DNA from: Bradyrhizobium sp. 149
GTDB taxonomy: Bacteria > Pseudomonadota > Alphaproteobacteria > Rhizobiales > Xanthobacteraceae
Assembly: GCF_023073915.1 (NCBI RefSeq)
Contig: NZ_JADPKK010000022.1
Span: forward strand, 682,001 to 746,000
DNA: 64,000 nucleotides
Direction: 5' to 3'
In this document: positions 52,937-62,356 of the stretch, one piece after another
How the letters are laid out: every line of letters starts with the position of its first letter
Numbering within the stretch: the first letter of the stretch is position 1
Translations under genes and position numbers: made by a program
The notes under the pieces: model-generated
Told to the model about the DNA's origin: nothing
Seen by the model: the letters and a program-made list of their open reading frames with translations, nothing else
Database searches by the model: none

Positions 52937-54826
52937 TTACAGGAAACCAATCGAGATCCACGGAAACACGGCGACGACGATCAATCCCGCCAGCAGCGCC
53001 AGCAGATAGCCCCAGATCGGCCTGATGCCCTCGGCCGGATCGACGCGTCCGATGGCGCAGGCGGCATAATAGCCGACGCCGAAGGGCGGTGCGAATAGTC
53101 CGATGCCCATGGCGAGAATGATCACCATGGCATAGTGCACCTCGTGCACGCCGACGGCCCGGGCGATCGGAAACAGCAGTGGCCCGAACAGCACGATCGC
53201 CGGAATGCCCTCCAGCACGCTGCCGAGGATGGTGAAGGCCACGATCGAGACGGCGATGAAGGTCGCTGCGCCGCCCGGCAATCCGGTCATGGCGGACGCC
53301 AGCGAGCGCGAGAAGCCGGACTGGGTCAGGCCCCATGCCATGCCGGTGGCCGTGCCGATGATCAGCAGGATCGCGCCCGACAGCGCCGCGGTCTCGACCA
53401 GCATCGGAAACAGCCGCCGCCAGTCGAAGCGGCGGTAGACGAGGAGGCCGACCAGGGCTCCATAGACGATGCCGATGGTGGAGACTTCGGTTGCGGTCGC
53501 GATGCCTTCGACCACGGCGTAGCGGATCACGAAGGGCAGCGCGAGCGCGGGCAGGGCGATGACGAAGGTCTTGCCGATCTCACTGGGGCTGGCGCGTCGG
53601 ACATGGCTCATGTCCTCGTGGCGATAGCGCCACCGCACCAGCGTGCACAGCGTGATCGCGAGCACCACGCCGGGCAACAGGCCGCCGGTGAACAGCGCGG
53701 CGATCGAGACGCCGGTGACCGAGCCGATCGTGATCAGCACGAGGCTCGGCGGGATGGTCTCGGTCTGCGCGCCCGTGGCCGCAAGAAGTGCGACGAGATC
53801 GCCGGGCTTGGCGCCGCGCTGCTTCATCTCCGGAAACAGCACAGGCGCGACCGCCGCCATGTCGGCCGCCTTGGCGCCCGAGATGCCGGAGACCAGGTAC
53901 ATCGCGCCGACAAGGACATAATGCAGCCCGCCGCGGACATGGCCGAGCAGGCTCGCCAGGAACGCCACCATGGCCCGCGCCATGCCGGTCATCTCAATCA
54001 GGAGGCCCAAAAATACAAACAGGGGAACAGAGAGCAAAATGAGGTGGCTCATGCCCTCGTCCATCCGCCCGACCAGCACCATGACCGGCGTGCGCGTGGT
54101 CAGCGCCAGATAGCCGAAGATGGCGAGCCCGAAGCCGAACGCGATGGGAACGCCGGCAAAGACGCAGAAGCCGGCGACGCCGACGAAGAAGATGACGAGG
54201 TTCAGGTTGCCGAGCGGTCGCAGATAAGGCTGCGCCAGCCAGAACAAACCGACGACGACAACAACGGACACCATGGCCGTCAGCACCGTGCGGTAATCGG
54301 CTGCGCGCAGCAGCCGCAGCAGCGCGAACGCCGCCATCAAGCAGATGCCGGCCGGCAGCGCCGCGGCGCGCCACATATTGGAGATCTGCAGCGCCGGCGT
54401 GGTGATGAAGCTTTCCTCGTAGGCGTAGTCGCAGGACGGCCAGACGATCAGCCCCAGGAAGGCCAGCGCCGCGCAGGTCGCGACCAGATCGAGCCACGCC
54501 CGCATCGCGGGCTTGGCGCTGGCGACGACCGCGGTCATGCGCATGTGCTCGGAGCGGCGGAACGCCACCGCCGCGCCCAGCATGGCGAGCCACAGGAACA
54601 GGATCGAGGCAAGCTCGTCCGACCAGATCAACGGGCGGTGCACGCCGTAGCGCGCGACCACGCCGGCAAACAGGATCACGATCTCGGCGACCACCAAAAT
54701 GGCCGCCGGGATTTCGACGAGCAGGCCGAGTGCGCGCTCCGTTGAGGCCAGCAACGAAGGTCGGCGAGGGGGCCGAACAGTCGCCTCGCCCGCCACTCCG
54801 CTCACCTCGACCTCGATATGAGCCAT
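52937..54826 (-). CDS. Fused TRAP transporter permease (DctQ-DctM)
   Basis: The 629-residue protein joins a DctQ-like unit (about 35-185; four helices, RYGVHRPLIWSDELASILFL) to a full DctM unit (about 205-629; GATGAQTETIPPSLVLITIG-type helix region and LFAPPFGVGYYAACAIGRVD). Such fusions are a known TRAP variant. It lies between the binding protein (15 bases upstream) and the acyl-CoA ligase, so the operon is dctP, dctQM, ligase. Confidence 0.9.
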   Translation of the reverse strand: MAHIEVEVSGVAGEATVRPPRRPSLLASTERALGLLVEIPAAILVVAEIVILFAGVVARYGVHRPLIWSDELASILFLWLAMLGAAVAFRRSEHMRMTAVVASAKPAMRAWLDLVATCAALAFLGLIVWPSCDYAYEESFITTPALQISNMWRAAALPAGICLMAAFALLRLLRAADYRTVLTAMVSVVVVVGLFWLAQPYLRPLGNLNLVIFFVGVAGFCVFAGVPIAFGFGLAIFGYLALTTRTPVMVLVGRMDEGMSHLILLSVPLFVFLGLLIEMTGMARAMVAFLASLLGHVRGGLHYVLVGAMYLVSGISGAKAADMAAVAPVLFPEMKQRGAKPGDLVALLAATGAQTETIPPSLVLITIGSVTGVSIAALFTGGLLPGVVLAITLCTLVRWRYRHEDMSHVRRASPSEIGKTFVIALPALALPFVIRYAVVEGIATATEVSTIGIVYGALVGLLVYRRFDWRRLFPMLVETAALSGAILLIIGTATGMAWGLTQSGFSRSLASAMTGLPGGAATFIAVSIVAFTILGSVLEGIPAIVLFGPLLFPIARAVGVHEVHYAMVIILAMGIGLFAPPFGVGYYAACAIGRVDPAEGIRPIWGYLLALLAGLIVVAVFPWISIGFL

Positions 54827-54841
54827 GACGGCTCCAACGCG

Positions 54842-55861
54842 TTACGACAGCTTGCCGACGGCCTTTTCCAGCAGGTCCCAAGCCTGGTCGCCATATTTGC
54901 CCTTCCACTCGGCATAGAAGCCGGCGGACCGCAGCTTGTCGCGGAACGGCGCGACCGCGGGCTGGTTGAAGGTCAGGCCCTTGGCTGCGAGCTCCTGCTG
55001 GAGATTGGCATTGAGCTTGGCGGTGTCCTCACGTTCCCTAACCGCCGCGGCATTGATGTTCTTGGCGACGATGGTGCGCACGTCCTCGGGCAGGCTGCTC
55101 CACGCCCGGCGGTTGGCCAGGAACCAGAAGCCGTCCCACATGTGGTTGGTCAGCGAGCAGTATTTCTGCACCTCGTAGAGCTTGGCGGTCGAGATGATCG
55201 CCAGCGGGTTCTCCTGGCCCTCGACGATCCTGGTCTGCAGCGCGGAATAGACCTCGGCGAAATTGATCGAGGCGGGCGCCGCATCGAACGCCTTGAACAT
55301 CGAGGTCCACAGCGGCGACACCGGGACGCGGATCTTGAAACCCTTGAGATCGTCCGGACCGGTGATCGGCTTGCTCGACGACGTGGTCTGGCGGAAGCCG
55401 TTGTCCCAGATCTTGTCCATGACCTCGAGCCCGGCCTTCTTGATCTCGCCGCGGACGAAGGCACCGAGATCGCCGTCCATGGCCTTCCAGACCGTGTCGT
55501 AATCCGGGAACGCGAAGCCGATGCCGTTGATCGAGGCCGCAGGCACCAGGGTCGACAGGATCAGGCCCGACAGCGTGAAGAACTCGACGCCGCCGGAGCG
55601 GATCTGGCTCAGCATGTCGGTGTCGGACCCGAGCTGGTTGTTCGGGAAGATCTGGAGGTCGAACTTGCCGTTGGTCTCGGCCTTGATCGCCGCGGCCATC
55701 TCCTTGGCGCGCACGTTCAGCGGATGGGTGTCCGGCAGGTTGTTGGCGTATTTGTAGGTGAACTCGGCGCTCTGGGCGCGGGCCACATGGGGCGCACTGA
55801 GGCCGCCCAGGACCGCGGTCGCGGCGGAGGCCTTGAGAAGCGTGCGACGGGAAAAGCTCAT
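54842..55861 (-). CDS. TRAP transporter solute-binding protein (DctP type), Tat-like signal
   Basis: The 339-residue receptor starts MSFSRRTLLKASAATAVLGG with a twin-arginine motif (SRRTLLKA), so Tat export is likely. Ligand-site blocks are KIRVPVSPLW (Arg about 175) and SALQTRIVEGQENPLAI. It is the first gene of the second TRAP operon and is divergent from the aminopeptidase gene. It is distinct in sequence from the DctP at 50229-51203, so the two systems probably take up different acids. Confidence 0.92.
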   Translation of the reverse strand: MSFSRRTLLKASAATAVLGGLSAPHVARAQSAEFTYKYANNLPDTHPLNVRAKEMAAAIKAETNGKFDLQIFPNNQLGSDTDMLSQIRSGGVEFFTLSGLILSTLVPAASINGIGFAFPDYDTVWKAMDGDLGAFVRGEIKKAGLEVMDKIWDNGFRQTTSSSKPITGPDDLKGFKIRVPVSPLWTSMFKAFDAAPASINFAEVYSALQTRIVEGQENPLAIISTAKLYEVQKYCSLTNHMWDGFWFLANRRAWSSLPEDVRTIVAKNINAAAVREREDTAKLNANLQQELAAKGLTFNQPAVAPFRDKLRSAGFYAEWKGKYGDQAWDLLEKAVGKLS

Positions 55862-56014
55862 GGGTCTGCTTCCTCGGAGTTTGTTGTTGTTCTGAGATGC
55901 AAACCTATACGGACGGAAGGTCAGAAGGTCATCTGCGATCTCGCGAAGCTTCGCTTATTGCAGCCGGACATCGTCACGGCAATATCGGCTTTCGGAGGCA
56001 TCGGCCGGATTCAA

Positions 56015-56042
56015 AACTGCGAAAACAACCCCATGCACAGTA
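56015..56042 (-). repeat. Copy 2 of a 28-base dispersed repeat
   Basis: The inverted complement of 36444-36471 with one mismatch. It lies about 155 bases upstream of the TRAP binding-protein gene, in the same orientation as that gene. Confidence 0.8.
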
Positions 56043-56138
56043 CCCGTCGAGACGTGCATGGCCGAACCGAAAACCGGCGGTGAGCGAAGGCTTGGTGGTA
56101 GGAATTCCACCTAAACAACTGATCTGATTGTATATAAA

Positions 56139-56154
56139 TATATTCCATAATATA
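56139..56154. promoter_or_regulatory. Operator-like palindrome in AT-rich block
   Basis: The perfect 6-bp inverted repeat TATATT-CCAT-AATATA lies inside an AT-rich stretch between the divergent TRAP and aminopeptidase genes. The shape is like GntR-family operators, but no regulator gene is adjacent. Confidence 0.4.
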
Positions 56155-56304
56155 GCTTATGCGAATCACGGATATGGCCGTGCAGATCAGGCCAGATAAA
56201 TCCGCACCTACCCAGAACCCCTCTCTCGGATCACACTTGCAGGCAGCAAGGTCCGGGCAAACCGACGCAGCGGTTGAGGCCACGGCAGCATTGGGAGGTT
56301 CGAC

Positions 56305-57501
56305 ATGCAGGAGAACGTCGCCCGCGCAGACCGCTCGCGCGCCATTCCATTCGACGCCGCCAAGCTCGACCGTCTGATGGAGGCCGCCGGCCTCGACATT
56401 CTGGTCGCGACCTCCAAGCACAATGTGCAGTACCTGCTGGGTGCCGAGCGCGCGATCTTCTTCGACTACATGGATGCGCTGGGCGTCAGCCGCTATCTAC
56501 CGGTCCTGGTCTATCCCAAGGGTGCGCCGGAGCATGCGGTCTATGTCGGGCATCGGCTGGAGACCCATCAGCGCGCCGTTGCGCCGCCATGGGTGGCGCA
56601 GGTCCGGACCGAGTCCAACGGCTCGGTCGATGCGATCACGCGGGCCGTAAGCCTGATCCGCGACGCCGGCGTGCCCTTGAAGCGGGTTGGGGTCGAGATG
56701 GCGTTCCTGCCGATGGATGCCGGTCGGGCGCTCAGTGACGCCCTGCCCGGCGCCGAGCTCAAGGACGCGCTGCTGGTGCTCGAGCGGCTACGCGCGGTCA
56801 AGTCGGCGGACGAGCTTGCAAAACTCAAGACGGCGTCCGAGCTCGTCATCGCCTCGATGCTGGAGGTGATCGCCGGGCACGGGCCGGGCACGACCAAGCA
56901 GCAATTGTCGGACGCCTTGCGGATCGCCGAAGCCAATCGCGGCCTGACCTTCGAATACTGCCTGCTCGCCTGCGGCAACAGCCACAACCGGGCGCCGTCG
57001 GCCCAGCGCTGGGAGCAAGGCGACGTGCTGTCGCTCGATTCCGGCGGCAATTATCACGGCTATATCGGCGATCTCGCGCGCATGGCCGTGCTCGGCGATC
57101 CTGATACCGAGCTCAGGGACTGTCTGGCCGAAATCGAGGCGGTCCAGCGCGCCGCCTTCGCCGCGGTCCGGCCGGGCGCGTTGGGCGGCGACATCTACGT
57201 CGCGGCCGAGCGGCAGCTCGCGAAGCTTACCCAACGGGACTGCACGGAGTTTTTGGCCCACGGCATGGGCCTTGTCAGCCACGAGGCCCCTCGCCTGACC
57301 GCCAAAGGTCCGGTTCCCTACGACGATCCCGACGCCCGCCTGCCGCTCGAAGCAGGCATGGTGGTGTCGATCGAGACCACGATGAAGCATCCGAAGCGCG
57401 GCTTTATCAAGCTTGAGGATACGGTTGCAGTGACGCCGACGGGCCATCAGATTTTCGGCGAGGGTGGCCGCGGCTGGAATTTGGGGCGCAGCGCGCTATA
57501 G
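56305..57501 (+). CDS. Aminopeptidase P-family (M24) metallopeptidase
   Basis: The 398-residue enzyme has an N-terminal creatinase-like domain (about 1-165) and a C-terminal pita-bread M24 domain. Its metal ligands are visible: SLDSGGNYHGYIGDLARM, HGMGLVSHE, VSIETTM and FIKLEDTV. Such enzymes cut Xaa-Pro bonds or act on creatine-like compounds. Divergence from the second TRAP operon, with a shared regulatory region, suggests a common inducing substrate. Confidence 0.88.
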   Translation: MQENVARADRSRAIPFDAAKLDRLMEAAGLDILVATSKHNVQYLLGAERAIFFDYMDALGVSRYLPVLVYPKGAPEHAVYVGHRLETHQRAVAPPWVAQVRTESNGSVDAITRAVSLIRDAGVPLKRVGVEMAFLPMDAGRALSDALPGAELKDALLVLERLRAVKSADELAKLKTASELVIASMLEVIAGHGPGTTKQQLSDALRIAEANRGLTFEYCLLACGNSHNRAPSAQRWEQGDVLSLDSGGNYHGYIGDLARMAVLGDPDTELRDCLAEIEAVQRAAFAAVRPGALGGDIYVAAERQLAKLTQRDCTEFLAHGMGLVSHEAPRLTAKGPVPYDDPDARLPLEAGMVVSIETTMKHPKRGFIKLEDTVAVTPTGHQIFGEGGRGWNLGRSAL

Positions 57502-57593
57502 GTTGGCACCACCCGCCGCGCTTACAGGAGACATTTCGCCCTCGGCCCGAGCCCAGGCCGGGTCGTCAACGCCCTGACCTACACCGTCATGAC

Positions 57594-59738
57594 CTAGACT
57601 TCCGCGGAAGCAGTAGCTCGCGGCATTCGCATGACTTGCTCAAGGGCGTGCCGGTGCTTCAGCACGGCAAGGGTCTCGCGTGCGCTGAGGCTGCTGACGA
57701 CTTCCTCGAAATCATCGCTCTGCTCAATCTTGGCACGGGCGATCGCGAGGTCTATGTCGATCTGGCCCGATTTGCGAGGCGGCGTTTCGAGGGACTCAAT
57801 GTGCGGTCCCAGCAACGCGCGGTTCTGCCTAAGCTCGATCAGAGCCCCATGGGCTTCGATCCGATCCAGGCCCGCAAGCACTCTCGCCCTCTGCAGCAGC
57901 GCCGGCGCGCGATTGTCCTCCGGGGTCGCAAACAGGTGCGCTATTCGCGGTGATGTCGATGTGACGATACCGATCGGAATGGCACAAACCAGGCCGATGA
58001 TCACCGGCGACATCCAGAGCAGCAGCGGAAGCGACACGGCGTAGGCGCTTGCCGCCATTGCCAGACCGCATAGGGTCGGCAGCGTGAATTTGCGATAGAC
58101 TTCATCGCGCGTGATCCTGCCATCGCTTCGCCGTTGCACTTGCCAGCCCGCGTCACGGCCCAGCAGGATCTCCGCAACGGCGGTGGATTGAAAGATCATC
58201 ATGGATGGGGCGATCAAGGCGGCAAGCAGGCTCTCGGCGACCACCGCCAGCAGCACGCGAAATCCGCCGCCGAATCCTTGCCGTTCCGCGCGCCTGGTGA
58301 GCAGGACGAGGTAGGCCAGCAATTTGGGCACGATGAGGAGGCCCATTGTCGCGGCGAAGACCCAGGCGGCAAGCACGGGATCCTGTGCGGGCCAGGTAGG
58401 AAACAACGAAAAGCCCTTGGGAAAGTACTCCGGCTTGACGAAATAGGCCTGCAACGAGATCAGGATTCCGAGCAGTAGAAACAGTAGCCAAAGCGGGGCG
58501 GTCAGGTAAGAGCCGATCCCGGTCAACAGGTGAAGCCTGGAGACCCAGTGCAGGCCTCGGGCCGGCAGAACGGCAAGATGCTGGAGATTGCCCTGACACC
58601 AGCGACGGTCTCGCGCCGCGAAATCCAGCAGGGACGGTGGCACCTCTTCGAAACTCCCGCCGAGACCCGGGGCCATGAAAATCCCCCACCCCGCGCGTCG
58701 CATCAGTGCGGCTTCCACAAAGTCGTGGCTGAGGATGTGCCCGCCGAAAGGCTTCCTCCCGCGCAATTCGGGCAAGCCCGCCTCTTGCGCAAAAGCCTGC
58801 ACCCGGATGATTGCATTATGTCCCCAGTAGTTGCCCTCGGAGGCATGCCACCAGGCGTTCCCGGCCGCAATCAGGGGACCGTACAGACGACCCGAGAACT
58901 GCTGAAGCCGGCTGATCAGGGTCCGCGCATTGACGACGATCGGAAGCGTTTGAATCAGCGCGGCTTGCGGATTTGCTTCCATCGCGCCCGCCAACCGAAC
59001 GATGGTCTCCCCGCTCATCAGACTGTCCGCGTCGAGAATGATCATGTAGTCGTAGGCGCCCCCGAACCGCCTCACCCATTCGGCGATGTTGCCGGATTTT
59101 CGGGCGGTGTTGTCGGATCGGTGACGGTAGTACAGGTGGCCGGGGCCGCAATTGCGCTGCAGTTCCAGGAATGCAAGCTCCTCAGCAATCCAGATGTCCG
59201 GGTCTGTCGTGTCACTGAGCAGAAACCAATCGAACAATTGTGCCTGTCCGGTTTCGCCGACCGACTCGTACATGGCGCGGAGTCGCGCCATCAGATGGTG
59301 CTGATCCTCGTTGTAGGTCGGTAACAGCATGGCTGTTCGGCCGGAGATCGCTGGCAGTGGACCGTCGCTGTCAATTGGAAGCACATCCGGCCGGCCCCGT
59401 AGGAGCACAAAAAAACCAGCCAATGAAGACACGAACGAAAACGCGATCCAGGCGAGCAACACGAGAAACAACCCAAACACCATGCCTTCGAGGACTGTGA
59501 CCCCACCAACCTTGAGAACATCGTACATCTCAAGGGCGCCCGCAGCGGTAATCGCGACCGTTCCGCCGAGAATGAACGCGCGCCGCGCTGCAACGGCTAA
59601 GGTGGTCCGCAGTCGCGCCGGATCGGCACTGTTGGTCCTGTCCAAGCGGCAAGGCCGCATCGGGAGAGGCGTTTCATCGGGAAGATAGCGAACGCCAAGG
59701 TCAGGCGAGAGCGCAGGCGACGTCGTCAAGGCGCCCAT
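57594..59738 (-). CDS. opgH: Glucans biosynthesis glucosyltransferase H
   Basis: The inner-membrane glycosyltransferase (GT2) polymerises glucose for osmoregulated periplasmic glucans. The 714-residue product from ATG 59738 has LLPTYNED (about 140), the DxD motif IILDADSLMSG and RRWCQGNLQ, with membrane helices at about 80-130 and 400-570. The start lies inside the 3' end of opgG (13-base overlap). The C-terminus is hydrophilic and charged. Confidence 0.92.
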   Translation of the reverse strand: MGALTTSPALSPDLGVRYLPDETPLPMRPCRLDRTNSADPARLRTTLAVAARRAFILGGTVAITAAGALEMYDVLKVGGVTVLEGMVFGLFLVLLAWIAFSFVSSLAGFFVLLRGRPDVLPIDSDGPLPAISGRTAMLLPTYNEDQHHLMARLRAMYESVGETGQAQLFDWFLLSDTTDPDIWIAEELAFLELQRNCGPGHLYYRHRSDNTARKSGNIAEWVRRFGGAYDYMIILDADSLMSGETIVRLAGAMEANPQAALIQTLPIVVNARTLISRLQQFSGRLYGPLIAAGNAWWHASEGNYWGHNAIIRVQAFAQEAGLPELRGRKPFGGHILSHDFVEAALMRRAGWGIFMAPGLGGSFEEVPPSLLDFAARDRRWCQGNLQHLAVLPARGLHWVSRLHLLTGIGSYLTAPLWLLFLLLGILISLQAYFVKPEYFPKGFSLFPTWPAQDPVLAAWVFAATMGLLIVPKLLAYLVLLTRRAERQGFGGGFRVLLAVVAESLLAALIAPSMMIFQSTAVAEILLGRDAGWQVQRRSDGRITRDEVYRKFTLPTLCGLAMAASAYAVSLPLLLWMSPVIIGLVCAIPIGIVTSTSPRIAHLFATPEDNRAPALLQRARVLAGLDRIEAHGALIELRQNRALLGPHIESLETPPRKSGQIDIDLAIARAKIEQSDDFEEVVSSLSARETLAVLKHRHALEQVMRMPRATASAEV

Positions 59739-61234
59739 CGGTAAACCCAGACTTCGGATATGGCTTGATCGCCCTGCATCAAGACCGCCCTCAACTCGAT
59801 CGGTGCATCCTTCACGGCGCATTGGAAACTCAGGCGCCAGCCGCCGGTTTCCGGGTTTGGCTGTGTGACGACGTTCTTGATCTCGGATTTGTCGGCGCTG
59901 ACGGCCCCCCTCACCTTGTCAGGATCGACCTCCTTCAATCTGTCGCCGGCGAGTTCGAGCACGAACAATTTGCTGTCGTCGCCGCGCGCGCCAACGCCTG
60001 TGCGGGTGAACCGGGCCAGCGAATTGGGCTTCGGCGCGTCCGGACCCCAGTGCAGACGATAGGTGTAGTTGTTTTCGCTCTTGGCCTGGAGAGCCGTTTT
60101 CGGGCGCCAGAAGGCCGCGATGTTGTCGTGAACTTCCTCCTTGGTCGGGATCTCAAACAGGACCACGCTGCCCTCTCCCCAATCTCCGATCGGTTCGACC
60201 CAGAGGCTCGGGCGACGCTCAAAGCGCGATTCGATGTCCTCGTAGGCAAAGAAGTTTCTCTCCCGCTGCATCAGGCCGAAGCCGCGAGGATTGAGGTCAT
60301 TGAATGTGCTGGCCTGCAGATCGCGTGGATTGTTGAGAGGACGCCAGAGTTGCTCGCCCTTTCCATTGAACACGGCAAGCCCATCGGAGTCGTGCACCGC
60401 GGGGCGGAAATCGTCGACATCGTGTCGGTCGTTCGGACCGAAAAAGAACATGCTCGTCATGGGCGCCAGGCCGGCATGTTGCAGTTCGACCCGCGGATAA
60501 AGCGACATTTCCACGTCGAAGACCGTCGGTGCGCCCGGCCTGATCGTGAAGCGATAACTTGCCGCGGCGCTCTTGCTGTCGAGCAGCGCATGGACCACGA
60601 CGGATGTGGCGCCCGGCGCGGGCTTCTCCAGCCAGAAGGCCTTGAACACGGGAAATTCTTCTCCCTTGCTCTCACCGGTATCGATCGACAGACCGCGCGC
60701 GGACAGGCCGTAGGTCTCGCCTTTGGCAACGGCACGGAAGTAGCTGGCGCCAAGAAAGGCGCAAACCTCGTCGTAATAGTCGGCCCGATTGATCGGAGCG
60801 TGAATGCGAAAGCCGGCAAATCCGAGATCGACGTCCGGTACCTGCCCGATCTCGCCGCCGAATGCAAAATCATCGCGCCGGTACCTGATCGGTACGGCTC
60901 GTCCGCCGGAGACCTCGTAGATGTCGACCCTGCTTTTATAGAAAAAGCCACGGTGGAAAAACTGGACCTCGAAGGGCAGCTTCTCGTTGCGCCAAAGCGC
61001 GCGCTCCGGCAGAAAGCGGATTGAGCGGTACTGATCGTAGGTGAGATCCTTGAGCGCGTCCGGGACCTTTTCCTCTGGTGGCGCAAAGGGCTTGCTCGCC
61101 AAATTGCGGGCAAGCTCGCGGACATAGGACGGGCCGAACGGCAACTCCGCCGCCGATGCCGCAGAGACTGCGCCAGGTAGTAATGTCGCCAACGGCGTCA
61201 ATGCCGAGGCTTCCAGGAATTGTCGGCGATTCAA
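59726..61234 (-). CDS. opgG: Periplasmic glucan biosynthesis protein (OpgG/OpgD family), Tat-exported
   Basis: OpgG/OpgD proteins shape or release osmoregulated periplasmic glucan chains. The 502-residue product from TTG 61234 begins with a twin-arginine leader (NRRQFLEASALTPLATLLPG), then SAASAAELPFG. The family pattern continues with LTYDQYRSIRFLPERALW, LSARGLSIDTG and MTSMFFFGPNDRHDVDDFRP. The Tat-type leader is the OpgD form rather than the Sec-exported OpgG of enterics. Conservation of the Tat motif fixes the TTG; the frame is open further upstream but without family character. Confidence 0.88.
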   Translation of the reverse strand: MNRRQFLEASALTPLATLLPGAVSAASAAELPFGPSYVRELARNLASKPFAPPEEKVPDALKDLTYDQYRSIRFLPERALWRNEKLPFEVQFFHRGFFYKSRVDIYEVSGGRAVPIRYRRDDFAFGGEIGQVPDVDLGFAGFRIHAPINRADYYDEVCAFLGASYFRAVAKGETYGLSARGLSIDTGESKGEEFPVFKAFWLEKPAPGATSVVVHALLDSKSAAASYRFTIRPGAPTVFDVEMSLYPRVELQHAGLAPMTSMFFFGPNDRHDVDDFRPAVHDSDGLAVFNGKGEQLWRPLNNPRDLQASTFNDLNPRGFGLMQRERNFFAYEDIESRFERRPSLWVEPIGDWGEGSVVLFEIPTKEEVHDNIAAFWRPKTALQAKSENNYTYRLHWGPDAPKPNSLARFTRTGVGARGDDSKLFVLELAGDRLKEVDPDKVRGAVSADKSEIKNVVTQPNPETGGWRLSFQCAVKDAPIELRAVLMQGDQAISEVWVYRWAP

Positions 61235-61471
61235 GTGTTCTACCCGTTCGGTTCCAACCGCAATGCAACCCCCTCGTCGCGATCGAGTTCCACGGGCGTT
61301 GCCGAATCCGAGCATTGCGTGCCGACGACCTCGTCGATGCGGACCTGGGGCAATATCGCGCTGCTCCGGCCTTGGTCGCGTCTGCAAGAAAAGGTGCAAT
61401 TTCCGATTGCGCATTCTTGGACCATGGCGCGCCGCGCAACGCTGTAGGGCTCAAGCAACAGGATGATCGCG

Positions 61472-62297
61472 TTAGGGCAGCGGCAGCAGCTCCAACTGGC
61501 TCTGCGCCTTGTTGACGACCGCTGCGAACCAGCTCTGGCTTGGCGCTCCTTGGCAAAGCACAGGGTGAAAGCCGTCATTGCGATGTCTTCGTGGGTCATG
61601 TCGCCGCGCGGGTCCTTGTTGTCGATCGACCTCGCCATCATCTGCGTCCAGACTTTTTCGCAGGCCGGGATCTCGACGGTCTTTGCGGCGTCGCTTGCAG
61701 CGATGAAGAACACTTTCTCGCCCTGGATCGCGACGACGTCGATTTCATGCAGCGGCCCCTTCAGATCGCCATTGCCGCGCACGCCCAGCACGGCGACCGC
61801 GGCGCTCGTTCCCGCGGGCTTCGCGATCGGCAGCTCGGCATATTTGGCGAAGGCGGAGTCCTGGATCGCGTAATAGTAGAAGCGGTCCGACTTGAACGCG
61901 GCGCCGATCTCCTGCGGCATGCCGTCCTCGCCGTACCCGCGCAGCCAGTGCTTGAGCCGCACGGTGGTGGTCACGACGGCCTGCATCTTGTCGCCTTCGG
62001 AGGCGAAGCCCAGCCCCTCGAGATGGCCGAAGCCGGAGTCGCCCTTGAACAGCGTGTCGGCGTTCGACTTGCCGACCGCCGGCAGCCCCTTGATTGTGGC
62101 CGGTCCACCAGCCCGCGCAGCACACATGTCAATTCCTTCAGGGCCGCATCGTGCTGCCGGAAGGTCTCGTCGTTCTCCTTGGCTTTTGAAAATTTTGCGA
62201 TGTAGCGATCGCGCAAATCGCGATAATAATGCTCGGGGCCGGCCGCATGGGCGGGTGTGGCGAAAACGAGCAGGCAGAGCAAGGCAAGCGATCTCAT
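61472..62297 (-). pseudogene. Exported conserved protein gene with two frameshifts
   Basis: A signal-peptide protein begins MRSLALLCLLVFATPAHAAG at ATG 62297 and reads well to LTCVLRGLV near 62105. There the reading frame moves by one base to continue GPATIKGLPAVGKSNADTLF through TAFTLCFAKERQ. Near 61545 it moves again, in the same direction, to SQSWFAAVVNKAQSQLELLP and the stop at 61472. Both shifts equal single-base deletions. The restored protein would have about 275 residues, exported, of unknown function. Confidence 0.82.
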
Positions 62298-62356
62298 GCG
62301 ATTTCCGGCAAGTCTGGGACAATCTCCAGGCTTTGTGCCGGTGCCGCCGGGAAGGT

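Larger units (their letters stand above)
55862..56304. other. Divergent regulatory region between TRAP operon and aminopeptidase
   Basis: About 440 bases without a gene. They hold one copy of the 28-base repeat and an unusually AT-rich block (about 56120-56160) in GC-rich surroundings, likely promoters and an operator for one or both genes. Confidence 0.6.

Noticed and set aside
53135..54745. Plus-strand frame of 536 codons opposite the fused TRAP permease
   Set aside because: Arg/Asp/Gln-rich composition typical of a shadow of membrane-protein codons.
59765..61024. Plus-strand frame of 419 codons opposite opgG
   Set aside because: Shadow of opgG, which has a full set of family motifs.
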